DNA of 64,000 nucleotides from Synechococcus sp. LTW-R. Its GTDB lineage: Bacteria > Cyanobacteriota > Cyanobacteriia > PCC-6307 > Cyanobiaceae. A model generated the notes under the pieces. It saw only the letters and a list, made by a program, of their open reading frames with translations. It had not been told where the DNA came from and searched no databases. Where the stretch lies: NCBI RefSeq assembly GCF_014217875.1, contig NZ_CP059060.1:1116001-1180000 (forward strand). Reading direction: 5' to 3'. Position 1 is the first letter of the stretch. Each line of letters opens with the position of its first letter. The position numbers were made by a program, and so were the translations under genes. Below, one piece after another: positions 40,833 through 49,730 of this stretch.

Positions 40833-41579
40833 CTAAAAACGCCGCCGCAACACCGTCGAGCCAGAGGCATTTTCAAGCTGCAATCCCCCATCCAGGCTGA
40901 GGCCGGTGATGCTCCAGCGCTGGCCGTCATGGTCCAAGGGACCGGGGTTCCACAGACGCTGCTGGGCCTGACGCCGCACCAACTCCGGCTGCTCCGCCGC
41001 AGCGGCCGCCCATTCGAGGGCACGCAAGACGCGGGCGCCTAAGACCGCAGGGCGCTGGCGGACGCGCAGCTGCTGCAGGCTCACCGCCCCCGCCGGAACG
41101 GAATTGGTGCCGTTCAGGCCCAGGCCCACCCGGGCGTGGCGGACGCGACCAGCCCGCCAGGTCAGGCGCGGCAGGAACCCACACAGCTTCAGGCTCGACA
41201 CCAGCAGGTCATTGGGCCATTTGATCGCAGGCTCCAAGCCCAGCTCCTCCAACTGCAGGGCCACACCGACCGAGACGGCCAAGGCCAGGGAGGCCGAGCG
41301 ATCCGGGTCCGGCGGCCAGGGCAAGGCGGCACTCAACCAGAGGCCTCCAGCGGGAGAGGACCAAACGCGGCCCTGCTGGCCATGGCCAAAGCCCTGGCGG
41401 TGCGCCACGACCACCCGTGCCGCCGCCCCGATCGGCTCACGCTGAAGCCACCGGTCCAGTTCCAGCTCCGTGCTGGCACAGATGGATCGCACCTGAATGC
41501 GCCAGGGCAGGGGGTAGTCCCCGGGGACTTGGCGCAACTGATGCACCAGCGTCGCAGCGCTTAAAGGCTGTTCAGCCAT
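40833..41579 (-). CDS. birA: Biotin--[acetyl-CoA-carboxylase] ligase
   Basis: Joins biotin to the carboxyl carrier protein of acetyl-CoA carboxylase via biotinyl-AMP. The 248-residue protein is a group I ligase without the N-terminal DNA-binding domain, so no repressor role is expected. The biotin loop reads GFGHGQQGRVWSSPAGGLW in place of the enterobacterial GRGRRG form, and the catalytic Lys is in AIKWPNDLLV. The beta-strand LCGFLPRLTWRAG and a small SH3-like C-terminal domain follow. It overlaps the aminotransferase gene by 19 bp. Confidence 0.92.
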   Translation of the reverse strand: MAEQPLSAATLVHQLRQVPGDYPLPWRIQVRSICASTELELDRWLQREPIGAAARVVVAHRQGFGHGQQGRVWSSPAGGLWLSAALPWPPDPDRSASLALAVSVGVALQLEELGLEPAIKWPNDLLVSSLKLCGFLPRLTWRAGRVRHARVGLGLNGTNSVPAGAVSLQQLRVRQRPAVLGARVLRALEWAAAAAEQPELVRRQAQQRLWNPGPLDHDGQRWSITGLSLDGGLQLENASGSTVLRRRF

Positions 41580-42769
41580 GCCCCCATGCGCTTGGCCCCA
41601 GCCTCCAGGGCCGCCGTGTCATGGACGAGCGCCAGACGGGCGAATCCTTCTCCCCCCTCACCAAAACCATTGCCCGGAGTGAGACACACACCCGTGGCAT
41701 CCAGCAGCTGGGCGCAGAACTGCTCGGAATCCCAGCCGCGCTGGCGTGCCTGCTCCGGCAAGGTCAACCAGAGGTAGAGCGCCATCGAGGGGCGCTGCAC
41801 CGGCCATCCCGCCGCCGTAAAGGCCGCCATCATTCGGTCCCGGCGCTCCCGGTAGATGGGTTTGAGCCGCTCGGGCCAGTCCGGCGCCTGCTCCAGGGCT
41901 GCGATCCCCCCCGCCTGCAGGGCCAAGGACTGGTTGAAATCCACCACACCCTTGAGTTGGCGCAGGGCCTGGATCAACGGGGCCGCACCGATCGCGAAGG
42001 CCATCCGGAACCCCCCCAAACACCAGCCCTTCGAGAAGGAGAAGAACTCAATGCCGCATTGGCGCCAATGGGGTGAGCGAAGCAGGGACGGAGCCTCACC
42101 CTCCAGGGCCAAGTCGACATACGGGTTGTCGTGGGCTAAGACCAGGCCATGGCGCACCGCCCGCGCCGCGGCTTCATCGACCCAGGCCTGCTCACCGGTG
42201 GTGGCCGTTGGGTTGTGGGGGAAGCCCAGAACCATCAACTTCAGCGCGTCCCACTCGGCAGGACTGAGCTGATCAAAGTTGGGGGCAAAACCAGTCGTCG
42301 GATCCAACCGCAGAAAACGCGGCTGGGCCGAGGCCAAGCGCAGACCGCCGAGGTGGGAGGGATAGAAGGGATCGAGCAGGAGCGCGGAATCCCCGGGGTT
42401 CAACACCGCCAAGGGCAGATGGGCCGTTCCCTCCTGGGAACCCACCAGAAAAAGCACCTCGGTGGCTGGATCCACCGCCACGCCAAAGCGACGCTGGGCC
42501 CAAGCGGCGACCGCCTCCCTCAGCGGTTCCGTGGCGCCATGCAGGCAATAGGAGGCGCTTGCGGGATCCCCCAAACGCTGGCGGATCGCCTCAATCGCCA
42601 CCGGCGGGGGTTGAAGATCGGTCGACCCCAACGAGAGATCGAGCAAAGGGGACAGCCCGGCCTCAGGCCGGGCGCGGTAGGCCACCTTGCGTTGGTCGTT
42701 GCGGGCAAAAACGCCGCTGCCTAAGCCACGAACCCGTTCAGAAATCGAGAACGGATCAGAGTTGGGCAT
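41561..42769 (-). CDS. Class I/II aminotransferase (LL-DAP/aspartate type)
   Basis: PLP-dependent fold-type I enzyme, 402 residues from the ATG at 42769 (starting MPNSDPFSISERVRGLGSGVFA). Motifs: DLSLGSTDLQPPP, VGSQEGTAHLPLAV, GFPHNPTATTG (PLP Asn), LAHDNPYVDL (Asp and Tyr), FFSFSKGWCLGGFRMAFA (Lys Schiff base in SFSK) and the C-terminal GEGGEGFARLALV (substrate Arg). Closest in style to LL-diaminopimelate or glutamate-type aminotransferases; the substrate is not fixed by the sequence. It overlaps trxA by 14 bp and birA by 19 bp. Confidence 0.88.
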   Translation of the reverse strand: MPNSDPFSISERVRGLGSGVFARNDQRKVAYRARPEAGLSPLLDLSLGSTDLQPPPVAIEAIRQRLGDPASASYCLHGATEPLREAVAAWAQRRFGVAVDPATEVLFLVGSQEGTAHLPLAVLNPGDSALLLDPFYPSHLGGLRLASAQPRFLRLDPTTGFAPNFDQLSPAEWDALKLMVLGFPHNPTATTGEQAWVDEAAARAVRHGLVLAHDNPYVDLALEGEAPSLLRSPHWRQCGIEFFSFSKGWCLGGFRMAFAIGAAPLIQALRQLKGVVDFNQSLALQAGGIAALEQAPDWPERLKPIYRERRDRMMAAFTAAGWPVQRPSMALYLWLTLPEQARQRGWDSEQFCAQLLDATGVCLTPGNGFGEGGEGFARLALVHDTAALEAGAKRMGAWLNSL

Positions 42770-43088
42770 CCAAGAAAGCCTCGAGCTGGGGCTTGGCCAT
42801 CGCACCTTCGTGGCGGGCGATCTCTTGGCCGTCCTTAAAGAGCACCAAGGCGGGCAGGCCCTGGACTTGCATCCGATCGCGGCTCGCGGGGTTGGGATCC
42901 GCCTCCAGCTTGCCCACGGTAAGACGTCCGGCGTAGGCCTCAGCCGCCCAATCCATCATCGGGGCCATCAGACGGCAGGGGCCGCACCAGGTGGCCCAAA
43001 CGTCCACCAGGACAGGGGTCGAGCACTCCAGCACCTCGGCCTGGAAGTTGGCATCGGTGAGCTGAAGAACGGACACGGCAGCAGTCAT
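42756..43088 (-). CDS. Thioredoxin
   Basis: A 110-residue thioredoxin with the active-site WCGPC (34-38), buried Asp in LVDVWATW and cis-Pro in QGLPALVLFKDG. It belongs to the short thioredoxin set of cyanobacteria (m, x or y type; the variant RLMAPMMDWAAEAY after the active site is closest to y/x-like forms but not decisive). It lies between vipp1 and an aminotransferase gene in a leftward run, 24 bp after vipp1. Confidence 0.95.
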   Translation of the reverse strand: MTAAVSVLQLTDANFQAEVLECSTPVLVDVWATWCGPCRLMAPMMDWAAEAYAGRLTVGKLEADPNPASRDRMQVQGLPALVLFKDGQEIARHEGAMAKPQLEAFLDAQL

Positions 43089-43112
43089 GGGTCAGGCGAT
43101 TGTATGGAGGGC

Positions 43113-43880
43113 TTAAAGCTTGTCGATCGAACGCCTGAGCTCTTCAAGCTCCGTATCAACCTCGCTCACCTGGACGGGCTGCACCCCTTCCCCACCGGCG
43201 GGCAAAGAGGGCGCTGCTGCGGATCCCGACAGCTTGCCCTTGAGGGCTTCGAGCTCGGAATCGACTTCGGGTGCCCCTTCCAGGGCAGCGAACTGACTTT
43301 CCAGATCAGCCCCAGCCAATTCAGCGGCGGCCTGGCTGCGGGCTTCGAGGGCTTGCACCTTCTCCTCCATCTGCTCGAAAGCCGCCATGGCCGAATTCGT
43401 GCCGAGATTGCCCACGGCGCTCTGGAGTTGCTCCTGGGCTTGGGCGGCTTGGGCCCGCGCCTTGAGCATGTCCTTTTTGGTTTTGGCTTCGGCGATCTTG
43501 CTCTCGAGTTGCACCAGGCTCTTTTTGAGCTGATCCACCTGGCCGCATTGGCTTTGCAGCTGCCCCTGCAGGGCCGTCGCCGTGTCCTGGCAGGTCTTGC
43601 GGCGCCCGAGGGCTTCACGGGCCAGGTCCTCTTCCCCTTTCTTCAGCGCCAACTCGGCCCGTTCGTACCAGGTCTTGGCCTGGGCGTCGGCCTGATCGGC
43701 CTGGTTCTGAATGCGCTTTTTGCTGGCGATGGCCGTCGCGACGGCCTGGCGCAGTTTGACGAGATCGGCCTGCATGTCCGCGACCGACTGGTCGAGGATC
43801 TTCACGGGATCTTCAGCCGCACTCAGGGCTGCGTTGGCGTTGGCACGAACCAGCCGGCCGAGGCGATCAAAAAAGCCCAT
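43113..43880 (-). CDS. vipp1: PspA/IM30 family membrane-remodelling protein (Vipp1)
   Basis: An ESCRT-III-like protein that forms rods and rings on membranes and is needed for thylakoid maintenance. The 255-residue protein is nearly all helix: an amphipathic start (MGFFDRLGRLVRANANAALS), then the long PspA hairpin with IAEAKTKKDMLKARAQAAQAQ, and SAMAAFEQMEEKVQALEARSQA. It has the extra C-terminal helix (SEVDTELEELRRSIDKL) that separates Vipp1 from PspA. First gene of the leftward run, divergent from dciA. Confidence 0.94.
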   Translation of the reverse strand: MGFFDRLGRLVRANANAALSAAEDPVKILDQSVADMQADLVKLRQAVATAIASKKRIQNQADQADAQAKTWYERAELALKKGEEDLAREALGRRKTCQDTATALQGQLQSQCGQVDQLKKSLVQLESKIAEAKTKKDMLKARAQAAQAQEQLQSAVGNLGTNSAMAAFEQMEEKVQALEARSQAAAELAGADLESQFAALEGAPEVDSELEALKGKLSGSAAAPSLPAGGEGVQPVQVSEVDTELEELRRSIDKL

Positions 43881-43956
43881 GGAGCGAGCAGAGCTGAGGC
43901 CGAGACTAACCAGGGTGGGCTGCCCTGCACAGCGCCACCTCCACTAGGGTCCGTCC

Positions 43957-44526
43957 ATGGGCATCGCCCCCCGCAACCAGACCCGCCGCCAAGGGGACGT
44001 CAACCTCTTGGTGCCGCCGCCTTGGCCGCCGATTCAAGGTCTCGGCGAAACCCTGAGCGGCCTGCAGCGGGAGTGGAAAGACGAAGGCAGCCTGGCGGGG
44101 CTCTGGCAGGCCTGGCCGCGGATTGCCGGCCCCCAACTCGCTCCCCATTGCCTCCCCTTGCGGCTCCACGGCGGACGGCTCGTCGTGGGGGCCAGTCACC
44201 CCCAATGGCTCCAGGCCCTGCGCTTCAACAAGCACCAGCTGCTTGGCGCCCTGCGCGGGGCGGGCTTTGCCGTGAAGGATCTGCAGTTCCAGCAACACCA
44301 GAGCACCCCCCTGCCCCCAGCCGGCAGCGGGCTGGAAGAGGAGGTCTGGGCTCAGCACCCCAGCCGCGTCGATGTCTTTGGCATGGGCTCCTGCCCCCAG
44401 TGCAAGCGCCCCTCACCGCTCGGGGAACTTCAGCGTTGGGGGCACTGCAGCTTCTGCCAACGGGACACCATGGACAACGGCGTCGCGATGGGGAGGCCGA
44501 GCCTGGAGTCAGAGTCAGATCAGTAG
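43957..44526 (+). CDS. DUF721/DciA-family protein with a C-terminal zinc-ribbon-like motif
   Basis: A 189-residue protein. Residues about 25-110 match DUF721/DciA, the replicative helicase operator that replaces DnaC in most bacteria: LSGLQREWKDEGSLAGLWQAWPRIAGPQLA then RLVVGASHPQWLQALRFNKHQLLGAL. The C-terminus carries CPQCKRPSP...HCSFCQRDT, two CxxC pairs about 20 residues apart, suggesting a zinc ribbon. Neither a helicase gene nor dnaC is adjacent. The overall family call is good; the helicase-loading role is inferred from the family. Confidence 0.85.
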   Translation: MGIAPRNQTRRQGDVNLLVPPPWPPIQGLGETLSGLQREWKDEGSLAGLWQAWPRIAGPQLAPHCLPLRLHGGRLVVGASHPQWLQALRFNKHQLLGALRGAGFAVKDLQFQQHQSTPLPPAGSGLEEEVWAQHPSRVDVFGMGSCPQCKRPSPLGELQRWGHCSFCQRDTMDNGVAMGRPSLESESDQ

Positions 44527-46343
44527 CGCTCGGGCCGGGGATCCTGCCAATCCGGAGCCAGACCGGCCCGTTGACCCAGGGCTTGGGACCACTGGGCTAA
44601 AGCGGGCCGAGGGACCCGCCAGAGTTCATAGAGGCCAACGCTGCCCAGGCGCTGGTGAGGAACCCCACGCCAGTGGGGCAATGCGGCGGTGTTGCCATCA
44701 ATGACCACCAGAACGCTGGACCCGGGGGTGGCCGGCGTCGGGACCTGGCCGCGACGCACCTCCTTGGCCAGCCGATCCGTAAGGTTCAGCGGACCATTGG
44801 GCTGCACCCCCTCGTAAACCACGACTTGCTGGGTGTAGTAGTGCAGCGAGGGCTTGAGGATGCCCACCATCGCCAGGGGTTCCTGGGGCCGCCGCTGCTC
44901 GAGCACCAAGGCCGCCATGCGGCGCACGGGAAGCTGCCGCAAACGATCCCCCAGCTCCACCATCGGCACCAGTGCCGTCAGAACGAATGCGCCCATGCCC
45001 AACTGCTGCACCAAGAGCCAGCCCCGGCGGGTACTGGAGGGTCCCCACCAAAGCAGCAGCGCCGCCACTCCGCCCAGGCCGAAACAGAGGGAAGCCCGCT
45101 GAACGGCGCCACTGGCCAACAGCGACGCGGAGAGGGTGGGCATCTCCGGTTCATTGATCAGGGGAACCCAGAGCTGTCCGGCCGCCAGGCCGGCGGTCAG
45201 CACCGCAACCAGGGCCAGGGTCGATCCGCGCAGGGTCGCGGCCCGCCAGCCGGGGCGCAGCTGTTGGGCAGCCAGGGCAATCAGAAGGCCAGCGGCGGGC
45301 GTCGCGGGGATCCAGTAGCTCGGAAGTTTGGTGGCCGCCGCCGTGAAGAAGACAAAGACCGCCAGCAGCCAACAGGCCGCAAAGCGTTGGAGGGACTGCT
45401 CGGGGGACACCGGCCGGGGACGCAGGGCTCCGACCAGGCCCGCCAGCAGCAACGGGGTGAAGGGGAGCGATGCCACCACCAAGACCGGCAAGAAAAACCA
45501 CCAGGGCTGCAGGTGGTTGTTGACCACACCGGTGAAGCGCTGAAGGTTGTGGTAACCAAAAAAGCTGTCCCAGTAGGGCTGGCCTTCCACGAGCAGCTCC
45601 AAGACGTACCAAGGCAACGCCACCGCCGCGGTGAGGGCCAGGCCGCGCCAGGGTCTCCAGAGGGCCCAAAGACCAGGAAGATCCCGCTGCAGCAGGGCAA
45701 ACAACAAGGCCGTCAGGCCGGCTAGCGCCACCGCGACGGGCCCCTTCGCGAGCACCGCCAGACCGAGGACGAACCACGGGAGCCACCAGCGGCAGAGCCC
45801 GGCATAGCGCCACCAGAAGAGCAGCAGTGCCGCCGACAAGAGGCCGCTGAACAGGGCATCACTGACGGAGATGCGACTCCAGAGCAGCACCAACGGCGAG
45901 AGCGCAAAGGCCAGGGCCGCCGTCACGGCCGTGATCGCCTCTTGCGGGGGATCGGGCCACTGGCCCTGGGGAGAGGGCTGGGGCCGGCGCAGCAAGGTCC
46001 AGGCCAGCAGCAGCATCAGGCCGATGGAACTCAGGGCGGACGGCAGGCGAGAGGCCCAGGTGCCCAGCGGGTTCCAGAGGCTCTGGCCGGGCAGGGCGTA
46101 GCCCAAGCCCATCAGCCAATAGACGAGGGGAGGTTTGTCGTAGCGAGGCAAACCGTTGACGCGGGGGGTCAGCCAATCCCCGGTGTCCGCCATCGCCTTG
46201 GCGGAGGCGGCAAACAACGGTGGCGTCTCATCCACCAAGCCGGTCAGGCCCAGCCGCCAGACGAACAGCAACAGGCCGAAGACCCCGACCATCAGCAGCA
46301 CCAACCAGGGCTTGCCGTTCCGGGGCACCACAGCGGATCGCAA
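44520..46343 (-). CDS. Glycosyltransferase family 39 protein (ArnT/PMT-like)
   Basis: A 607-residue membrane glycosyltransferase with about 11-12 hydrophobic segments. The first periplasmic loop has VDETPPLFAASAKAMADTG, with the acidic pair typical of ArnT/PMT enzymes, then RVNGLPRYDKPPLVYWLMGL, a hallmark of the ArnT-like group. Such enzymes use polyprenyl-phosphate sugars to modify lipid A, proteins or other acceptors outside the membrane. The soluble C-terminal part (about 450-600) is less conserved. It converges with dciA (overlap 7 bp). Confidence 0.88.
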   Translation of the reverse strand: MRSAVVPRNGKPWLVLLMVGVFGLLLFVWRLGLTGLVDETPPLFAASAKAMADTGDWLTPRVNGLPRYDKPPLVYWLMGLGYALPGQSLWNPLGTWASRLPSALSSIGLMLLLAWTLLRRPQPSPQGQWPDPPQEAITAVTAALAFALSPLVLLWSRISVSDALFSGLLSAALLLFWWRYAGLCRWWLPWFVLGLAVLAKGPVAVALAGLTALLFALLQRDLPGLWALWRPWRGLALTAAVALPWYVLELLVEGQPYWDSFFGYHNLQRFTGVVNNHLQPWWFFLPVLVVASLPFTPLLLAGLVGALRPRPVSPEQSLQRFAACWLLAVFVFFTAAATKLPSYWIPATPAAGLLIALAAQQLRPGWRAATLRGSTLALVAVLTAGLAAGQLWVPLINEPEMPTLSASLLASGAVQRASLCFGLGGVAALLLWWGPSSTRRGWLLVQQLGMGAFVLTALVPMVELGDRLRQLPVRRMAALVLEQRRPQEPLAMVGILKPSLHYYTQQVVVYEGVQPNGPLNLTDRLAKEVRRGQVPTPATPGSSVLVVIDGNTAALPHWRGVPHQRLGSVGLYELWRVPRPALAQWSQALGQRAGLAPDWQDPRPERY

Positions 46344-46355
46344 GGGGGCTTGACC

Positions 46356-47444
46356 CTATCGCTCTTTCCTGAGCAAGCCGGCCTGCAGCCACTGCTCGAG
46401 CCGCTCCGCCAGGACGGCCTTCGACGCCTGCTCTTCCACCCACTGGCGGCACTGACGGCGATCGATCTGATCCACCCGTTCCAGGGCGTCGGCTAAGGCG
46501 GACGGCTGATCCGGCTCCACCAACCAGCCGTTCAGGCCCGGCTGAACCAATTCCCCGGGGCCGCCGCGGCGGTAGGCCACCACGGGTACACCGCAGGCCA
46601 TGGCCTCCACCACAACATTCCCGTAGGCCTCGTTCCACTTCGGGGTGTTGAGCAGGGCGCGGCAGCGGCCCAGCTCGGCCTGGAGCGCGGCGGTGGGCAA
46701 AAAGCCCCGCCAATCCAAGGTGCCGGGCGCCACGGAGGCCTCGACCCGCTCCGCATAGCCGGGATCCTCCACCAGCCCCCACACCGCCAGGGTTTGGCCG
46801 ACTTGAGCCGCGGCCGCCGCCGCGTCCTCCAACCCTTTCTCAGGGGCCACCCGGCCCACCCAACCCAGGAGCGGATCGGGTTCGAGGCAGAGGCTGTAGT
46901 CCGCGAGATCAAAACCATTCCCCACCACAACGGGAGGCTGCGGCAGGTCGAAATCAGCGGCTTGGCTGGCGGTATGGAAAGCCAGACGCCGCTGATCCCA
47001 ACGGGCCAGCTCGGCAATGGCCGCATCCATGACCTGGTTGACCGAGCCCATGCTCACCAGGTGAAAGACCGGCACCTCCACCAGAGGCGTCAGCCAAAAC
47101 GGCAGCCAGTCGTAGCCGAGGTTCAAGACGACATCGATGGGCTCCTGCAAGGCCCGCTGCCAGAGCCGGGGCAGCAGGCCCTGGGCTGGCATCCAAACGT
47201 CGGAGGCCCGGGGGGCGTGCTGGCAACTCTCTTGGGGGGCACCGGGTTCCAACAGCAGGGCGGCCCCCTGACAACTGGGGGGCAAGCTCGAGCCCTCAGC
47301 CGCGGCCACCGTCAGGCGATGGCCGCGCTCGAGAAGCCCGCTCACCACGCTCAACAGGGTGAGCTCCACGCCCCCGGCCTTGCCACTGCCCAAGGGCCCC
47401 AGGGCGGGAGCGACCACCAGGATCGAGAGGGGGCGTGCACTCAT
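46356..47444 (-). CDS. Glycosyltransferase family 4 protein
   Basis: A 362-residue GT-B glycosyltransferase. The ATG at 47444 overlaps the stop of the upstream DMT gene (ATGA) and begins just before the first strand SILVVAPALGPLGSGKAGGVE; a longer frame to 47531 adds non-conserved residues. The second domain has GWVGRVAPEKGLEDAAAAA and the retaining GT4 E-x7-E motif in NEAYGNVVVEAMACGVPVV. It likely transfers a sugar in envelope or exopolysaccharide synthesis; donor and acceptor unknown. The adjacent GT39 gene 12 bp downstream suggests a joint role. Confidence 0.9.
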   Translation of the reverse strand: MSARPLSILVVAPALGPLGSGKAGGVELTLLSVVSGLLERGHRLTVAAAEGSSLPPSCQGAALLLEPGAPQESCQHAPRASDVWMPAQGLLPRLWQRALQEPIDVVLNLGYDWLPFWLTPLVEVPVFHLVSMGSVNQVMDAAIAELARWDQRRLAFHTASQAADFDLPQPPVVVGNGFDLADYSLCLEPDPLLGWVGRVAPEKGLEDAAAAAAQVGQTLAVWGLVEDPGYAERVEASVAPGTLDWRGFLPTAALQAELGRCRALLNTPKWNEAYGNVVVEAMACGVPVVAYRRGGPGELVQPGLNGWLVEPDQPSALADALERVDQIDRRQCRQWVEEQASKAVLAERLEQWLQAGLLRKER

Positions 47445-48397
47445 GCGGTGACCTCCTGCTCGAGCTGCCAGAGCTGGATGCGTCGGTTGATCAAAACCAC
47501 GCTCAAGAGCGCCAGGGCTGCCCCCAACCACTGCAAGGGTGTCAATGTCTCCTGGAGCAAGACCACGCCACAGAGCAACGCAAAAACGGGGGTCAAAAAC
47601 GTAAGGGCCGTGAAGCTGGTCAGTTCACCGTGGTTGGCGAACCAGAAGAACAGCCCATAGGCCAGGGCACTGCCAAAGAGCGCCGCATAGGCCATCAGCA
47701 GCCAATCGAGGCCGGACCATTGGGGCCAGGGGCCCAGGGACGCTGGATTCCAGAGCGGCTCCAGCGCCGACCCCGCGAGCAGCGGCAAGGCCCCAAGCGC
47801 CAGGTGCCAACCGGTGACCGCCACCGGATCGCTATGGCGGCAGGCGTAGCGGCTCAACACCGTCCCCAGGGCCATGGCCAACGCCGCCGCCAACATCCAG
47901 AGCTCACCGTGGCTCCAGGCGGCCTCCCCGAGAACTTCCGGCCCCATCAGCCACCACTGCCGCAGCAGGGACTCCGGCAACCCCAAACAAAGGATGCCGA
48001 GCAAGCCCACGAGCAAGCCCACCCAACCCACGGGGTTGATCGCCTCACCAAACAGGCTGCGGGCCAGCAGGGCCACCAGCAAGGGCTGAGAATCAATCAG
48101 GACCGAGCCCAAGCCAGCTCCCGTGCCCCCCAGGCCCCGCGCCAGCAAGCCCTGAAAGGCCGTGGCATCCACGATGGCGAAGAGGGCAAACCAGAGCCAA
48201 TCGCGGCGATCGACCGCCAGGGAGCGGCCCAGGACCTGGGCCGCCAGTAGGACCACGAGCCCGGCCGGGAGCAACCGCATCCAGGCCAAGGTGAGTGGTC
48301 CGGCCCCATCGAGCAGGGGCCGCATCGCAGCCATCGCCGTCCCCCAGAGGGCAAAGGGGAGCACCATGGCCAGCCAGCGCAGGTTCACCGGCTTCAA
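47441..48397 (-). CDS. EamA/DMT-superfamily transporter
   Basis: A 318-residue protein with ten hydrophobic helices as two EamA repeats: residues about 5-140 (LPFALWGTAMAAMRPLLDGAGPL) and about 165-305 (LWMLAAALAMALGTVLSRYA...LQETLTPLQWLGAALALLSVVLINRR). The family exports metabolites such as amino acids or nucleotides; the substrate is unknown. It overlaps the GT4 gene and diverges from sppA. Confidence 0.9.
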   Translation of the reverse strand: MKPVNLRWLAMVLPFALWGTAMAAMRPLLDGAGPLTLAWMRLLPAGLVVLLAAQVLGRSLAVDRRDWLWFALFAIVDATAFQGLLARGLGGTGAGLGSVLIDSQPLLVALLARSLFGEAINPVGWVGLLVGLLGILCLGLPESLLRQWWLMGPEVLGEAAWSHGELWMLAAALAMALGTVLSRYACRHSDPVAVTGWHLALGALPLLAGSALEPLWNPASLGPWPQWSGLDWLLMAYAALFGSALAYGLFFWFANHGELTSFTALTFLTPVFALLCGVVLLQETLTPLQWLGAALALLSVVLINRRIQLWQLEQEVTA

Positions 48398-48444
48398 CCG
48401 CCCACAAGCTCCTTTTTAAGATCCAGCCACTGCAGATCGACTCG

Positions 48445-49257
48445 ATGCCCTGGCCCTGGCGACGCAAGTCACGCCGCAAACTCGCGCGCATTGCCATTGA
48501 AGGGCCCATCGCCTCGGGCACGCGCAAACGGGTGCTGAAGGCCCTACGCGAGGTCGAAAAGCGGGAGTTCCCCGCCCTCTTACTCCGCATCGACAGCCCC
48601 GGCGGAACCGTTGGGGACAGCCAGGAAATTCATGCAGCCCTGCTGCGACTGCGCGAGAAGAACTGCAAGGTCATCGCCAGCTTCGGCAACATCTCCGCCT
48701 CCGGTGGCGTCTACATCGGTGTCGCCGCCGACAAGATCGTCTCCAACCCCGGCTCGATCACCGGCTCCATTGGCGTGATCCTGCGGGGCAACAACCTGTC
48801 CCGCCTGCTGGAGCGCATCGGCATCCAGTTCGAGACGGTCAAGAGCGGCCTTTATAAGGACATCCTGTCCCCCGATCGCGCCCTCAGTGCCGGCGAGCGG
48901 CAGCTGCTGCAGGACCTGATCGACTCCAGCTACGGACAGTTCGTGACGGCCGTTGCTCAAGGGCGCGGCCTCAGCGAGGAGGAGGTGCGTCGCTTTGCCG
49001 ATGGTCGGGTCTTCAGCGGTGCCCAAGCCAAAGACCTGGGTCTGGTGGATGAACTCGGAGATGAGGAGCAGGCCCGGCGCTTGGCCTGTGAATTGGCTGA
49101 GTTGGATCTGGAGAAAACCAAACCGATCACCTTTGGCCAAGAGAAGAACCGCTTTGCGGGCGTCATCCCCGGCCGATCCCTGTTCTCCCTCGCCCTGCAG
49201 TGGCTCAAGCTGGAGCTCAGCACCAGCGGCCAACCCCTTTGGCTGCATCGTCCATGA
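48445..49257 (+). CDS. sppA: Signal peptide peptidase SppA, short form
   Basis: A 270-residue ClpP-like serine peptidase of family S49, which degrades leftover signal peptides. Visible motifs: ALLLRIDSPGGTVGDSQEI, ISASGGVYIG with the nucleophile S86, and ETVKSGLYKDILSPDRALS with the general base K138. It is the single-repeat (half-length) form. The start carries a basic stretch (WPWRRKSRRK) and no clear membrane helix. The ATG at 48445 was chosen because upstream in-frame residues are not conserved. The stop overlaps aroH (ATGA). Confidence 0.93.
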   Translation: MPWPWRRKSRRKLARIAIEGPIASGTRKRVLKALREVEKREFPALLLRIDSPGGTVGDSQEIHAALLRLREKNCKVIASFGNISASGGVYIGVAADKIVSNPGSITGSIGVILRGNNLSRLLERIGIQFETVKSGLYKDILSPDRALSAGERQLLQDLIDSSYGQFVTAVAQGRGLSEEEVRRFADGRVFSGAQAKDLGLVDELGDEEQARRLACELAELDLEKTKPITFGQEKNRFAGVIPGRSLFSLALQWLKLELSTSGQPLWLHRP

Positions 49258-49625
49258 GCCCTGAGCAATCGCTCCGCGCCCTCCGGGGCGCCACCACGGC
49301 GACGGCGAACAGCCGCGAAGCCATCCAAGAGGCGGTGGAGGAGCTGCTGAATGCGCTGGTGGAGCGCAACAACCTGAGCGGCGAGCACATCCTCTCGCTC
49401 ACCTTTTCAGTCACCACCGATCTGGACGCCTGCTTCCCAGCGGCCATCGCGCGGCAGCGGCCGGGCTGGGGCGGGGTGGCCCTGCTGGACTGCCAGCAAA
49501 TGGCCGTCGCCGGCGACCTGAAGCGCTGTATCCGTCTTCTCGCCCACGTCTGGCTCGAGCAACCGGCACGCCACGCCTACCTCCGGGACGCCGCCAAGCT
49601 CAGGCCCGACCTGGCCCAGTCCTGA
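49254..49625 (+). CDS. aroH: Chorismate mutase (AroH type)
   Basis: Converts chorismate to prephenate for Phe/Tyr synthesis. The 123-residue protein is the monofunctional trimeric AroH fold: LRALRGATTATANSREAIQEAVEELLNALVERNNL at the start, then SLTFSVTTDLDACFPAAIAR and GWGGVALLDCQQM, and the C-terminal HVWLEQPARHAYLRDAAKLRPDL. The R-G-A-T and late R/Y residues line the active site in the B. subtilis enzyme. The ATG overlaps the sppA stop. Confidence 0.94.
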   Translation: MSPEQSLRALRGATTATANSREAIQEAVEELLNALVERNNLSGEHILSLTFSVTTDLDACFPAAIARQRPGWGGVALLDCQQMAVAGDLKRCIRLLAHVWLEQPARHAYLRDAAKLRPDLAQS

Positions 49626-49730
49626 GCAGTCGCATCTGGTCACAACTGCCAGCTGCTTCGCCGCCCACCGAGGTCGGCCCAACTCCCCTACCCCCTGAGA
49701 ATGGACCCAACGGTCCATGTTTGAGGCGCA

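Noticed and set aside
42687-44600. 637-codon forward frame opposite vipp1, thioredoxin and the aminotransferase
   Set aside because: It lies antisense to three recognised genes and overlaps the forward dciA gene; high GC makes long antisense frames common here.
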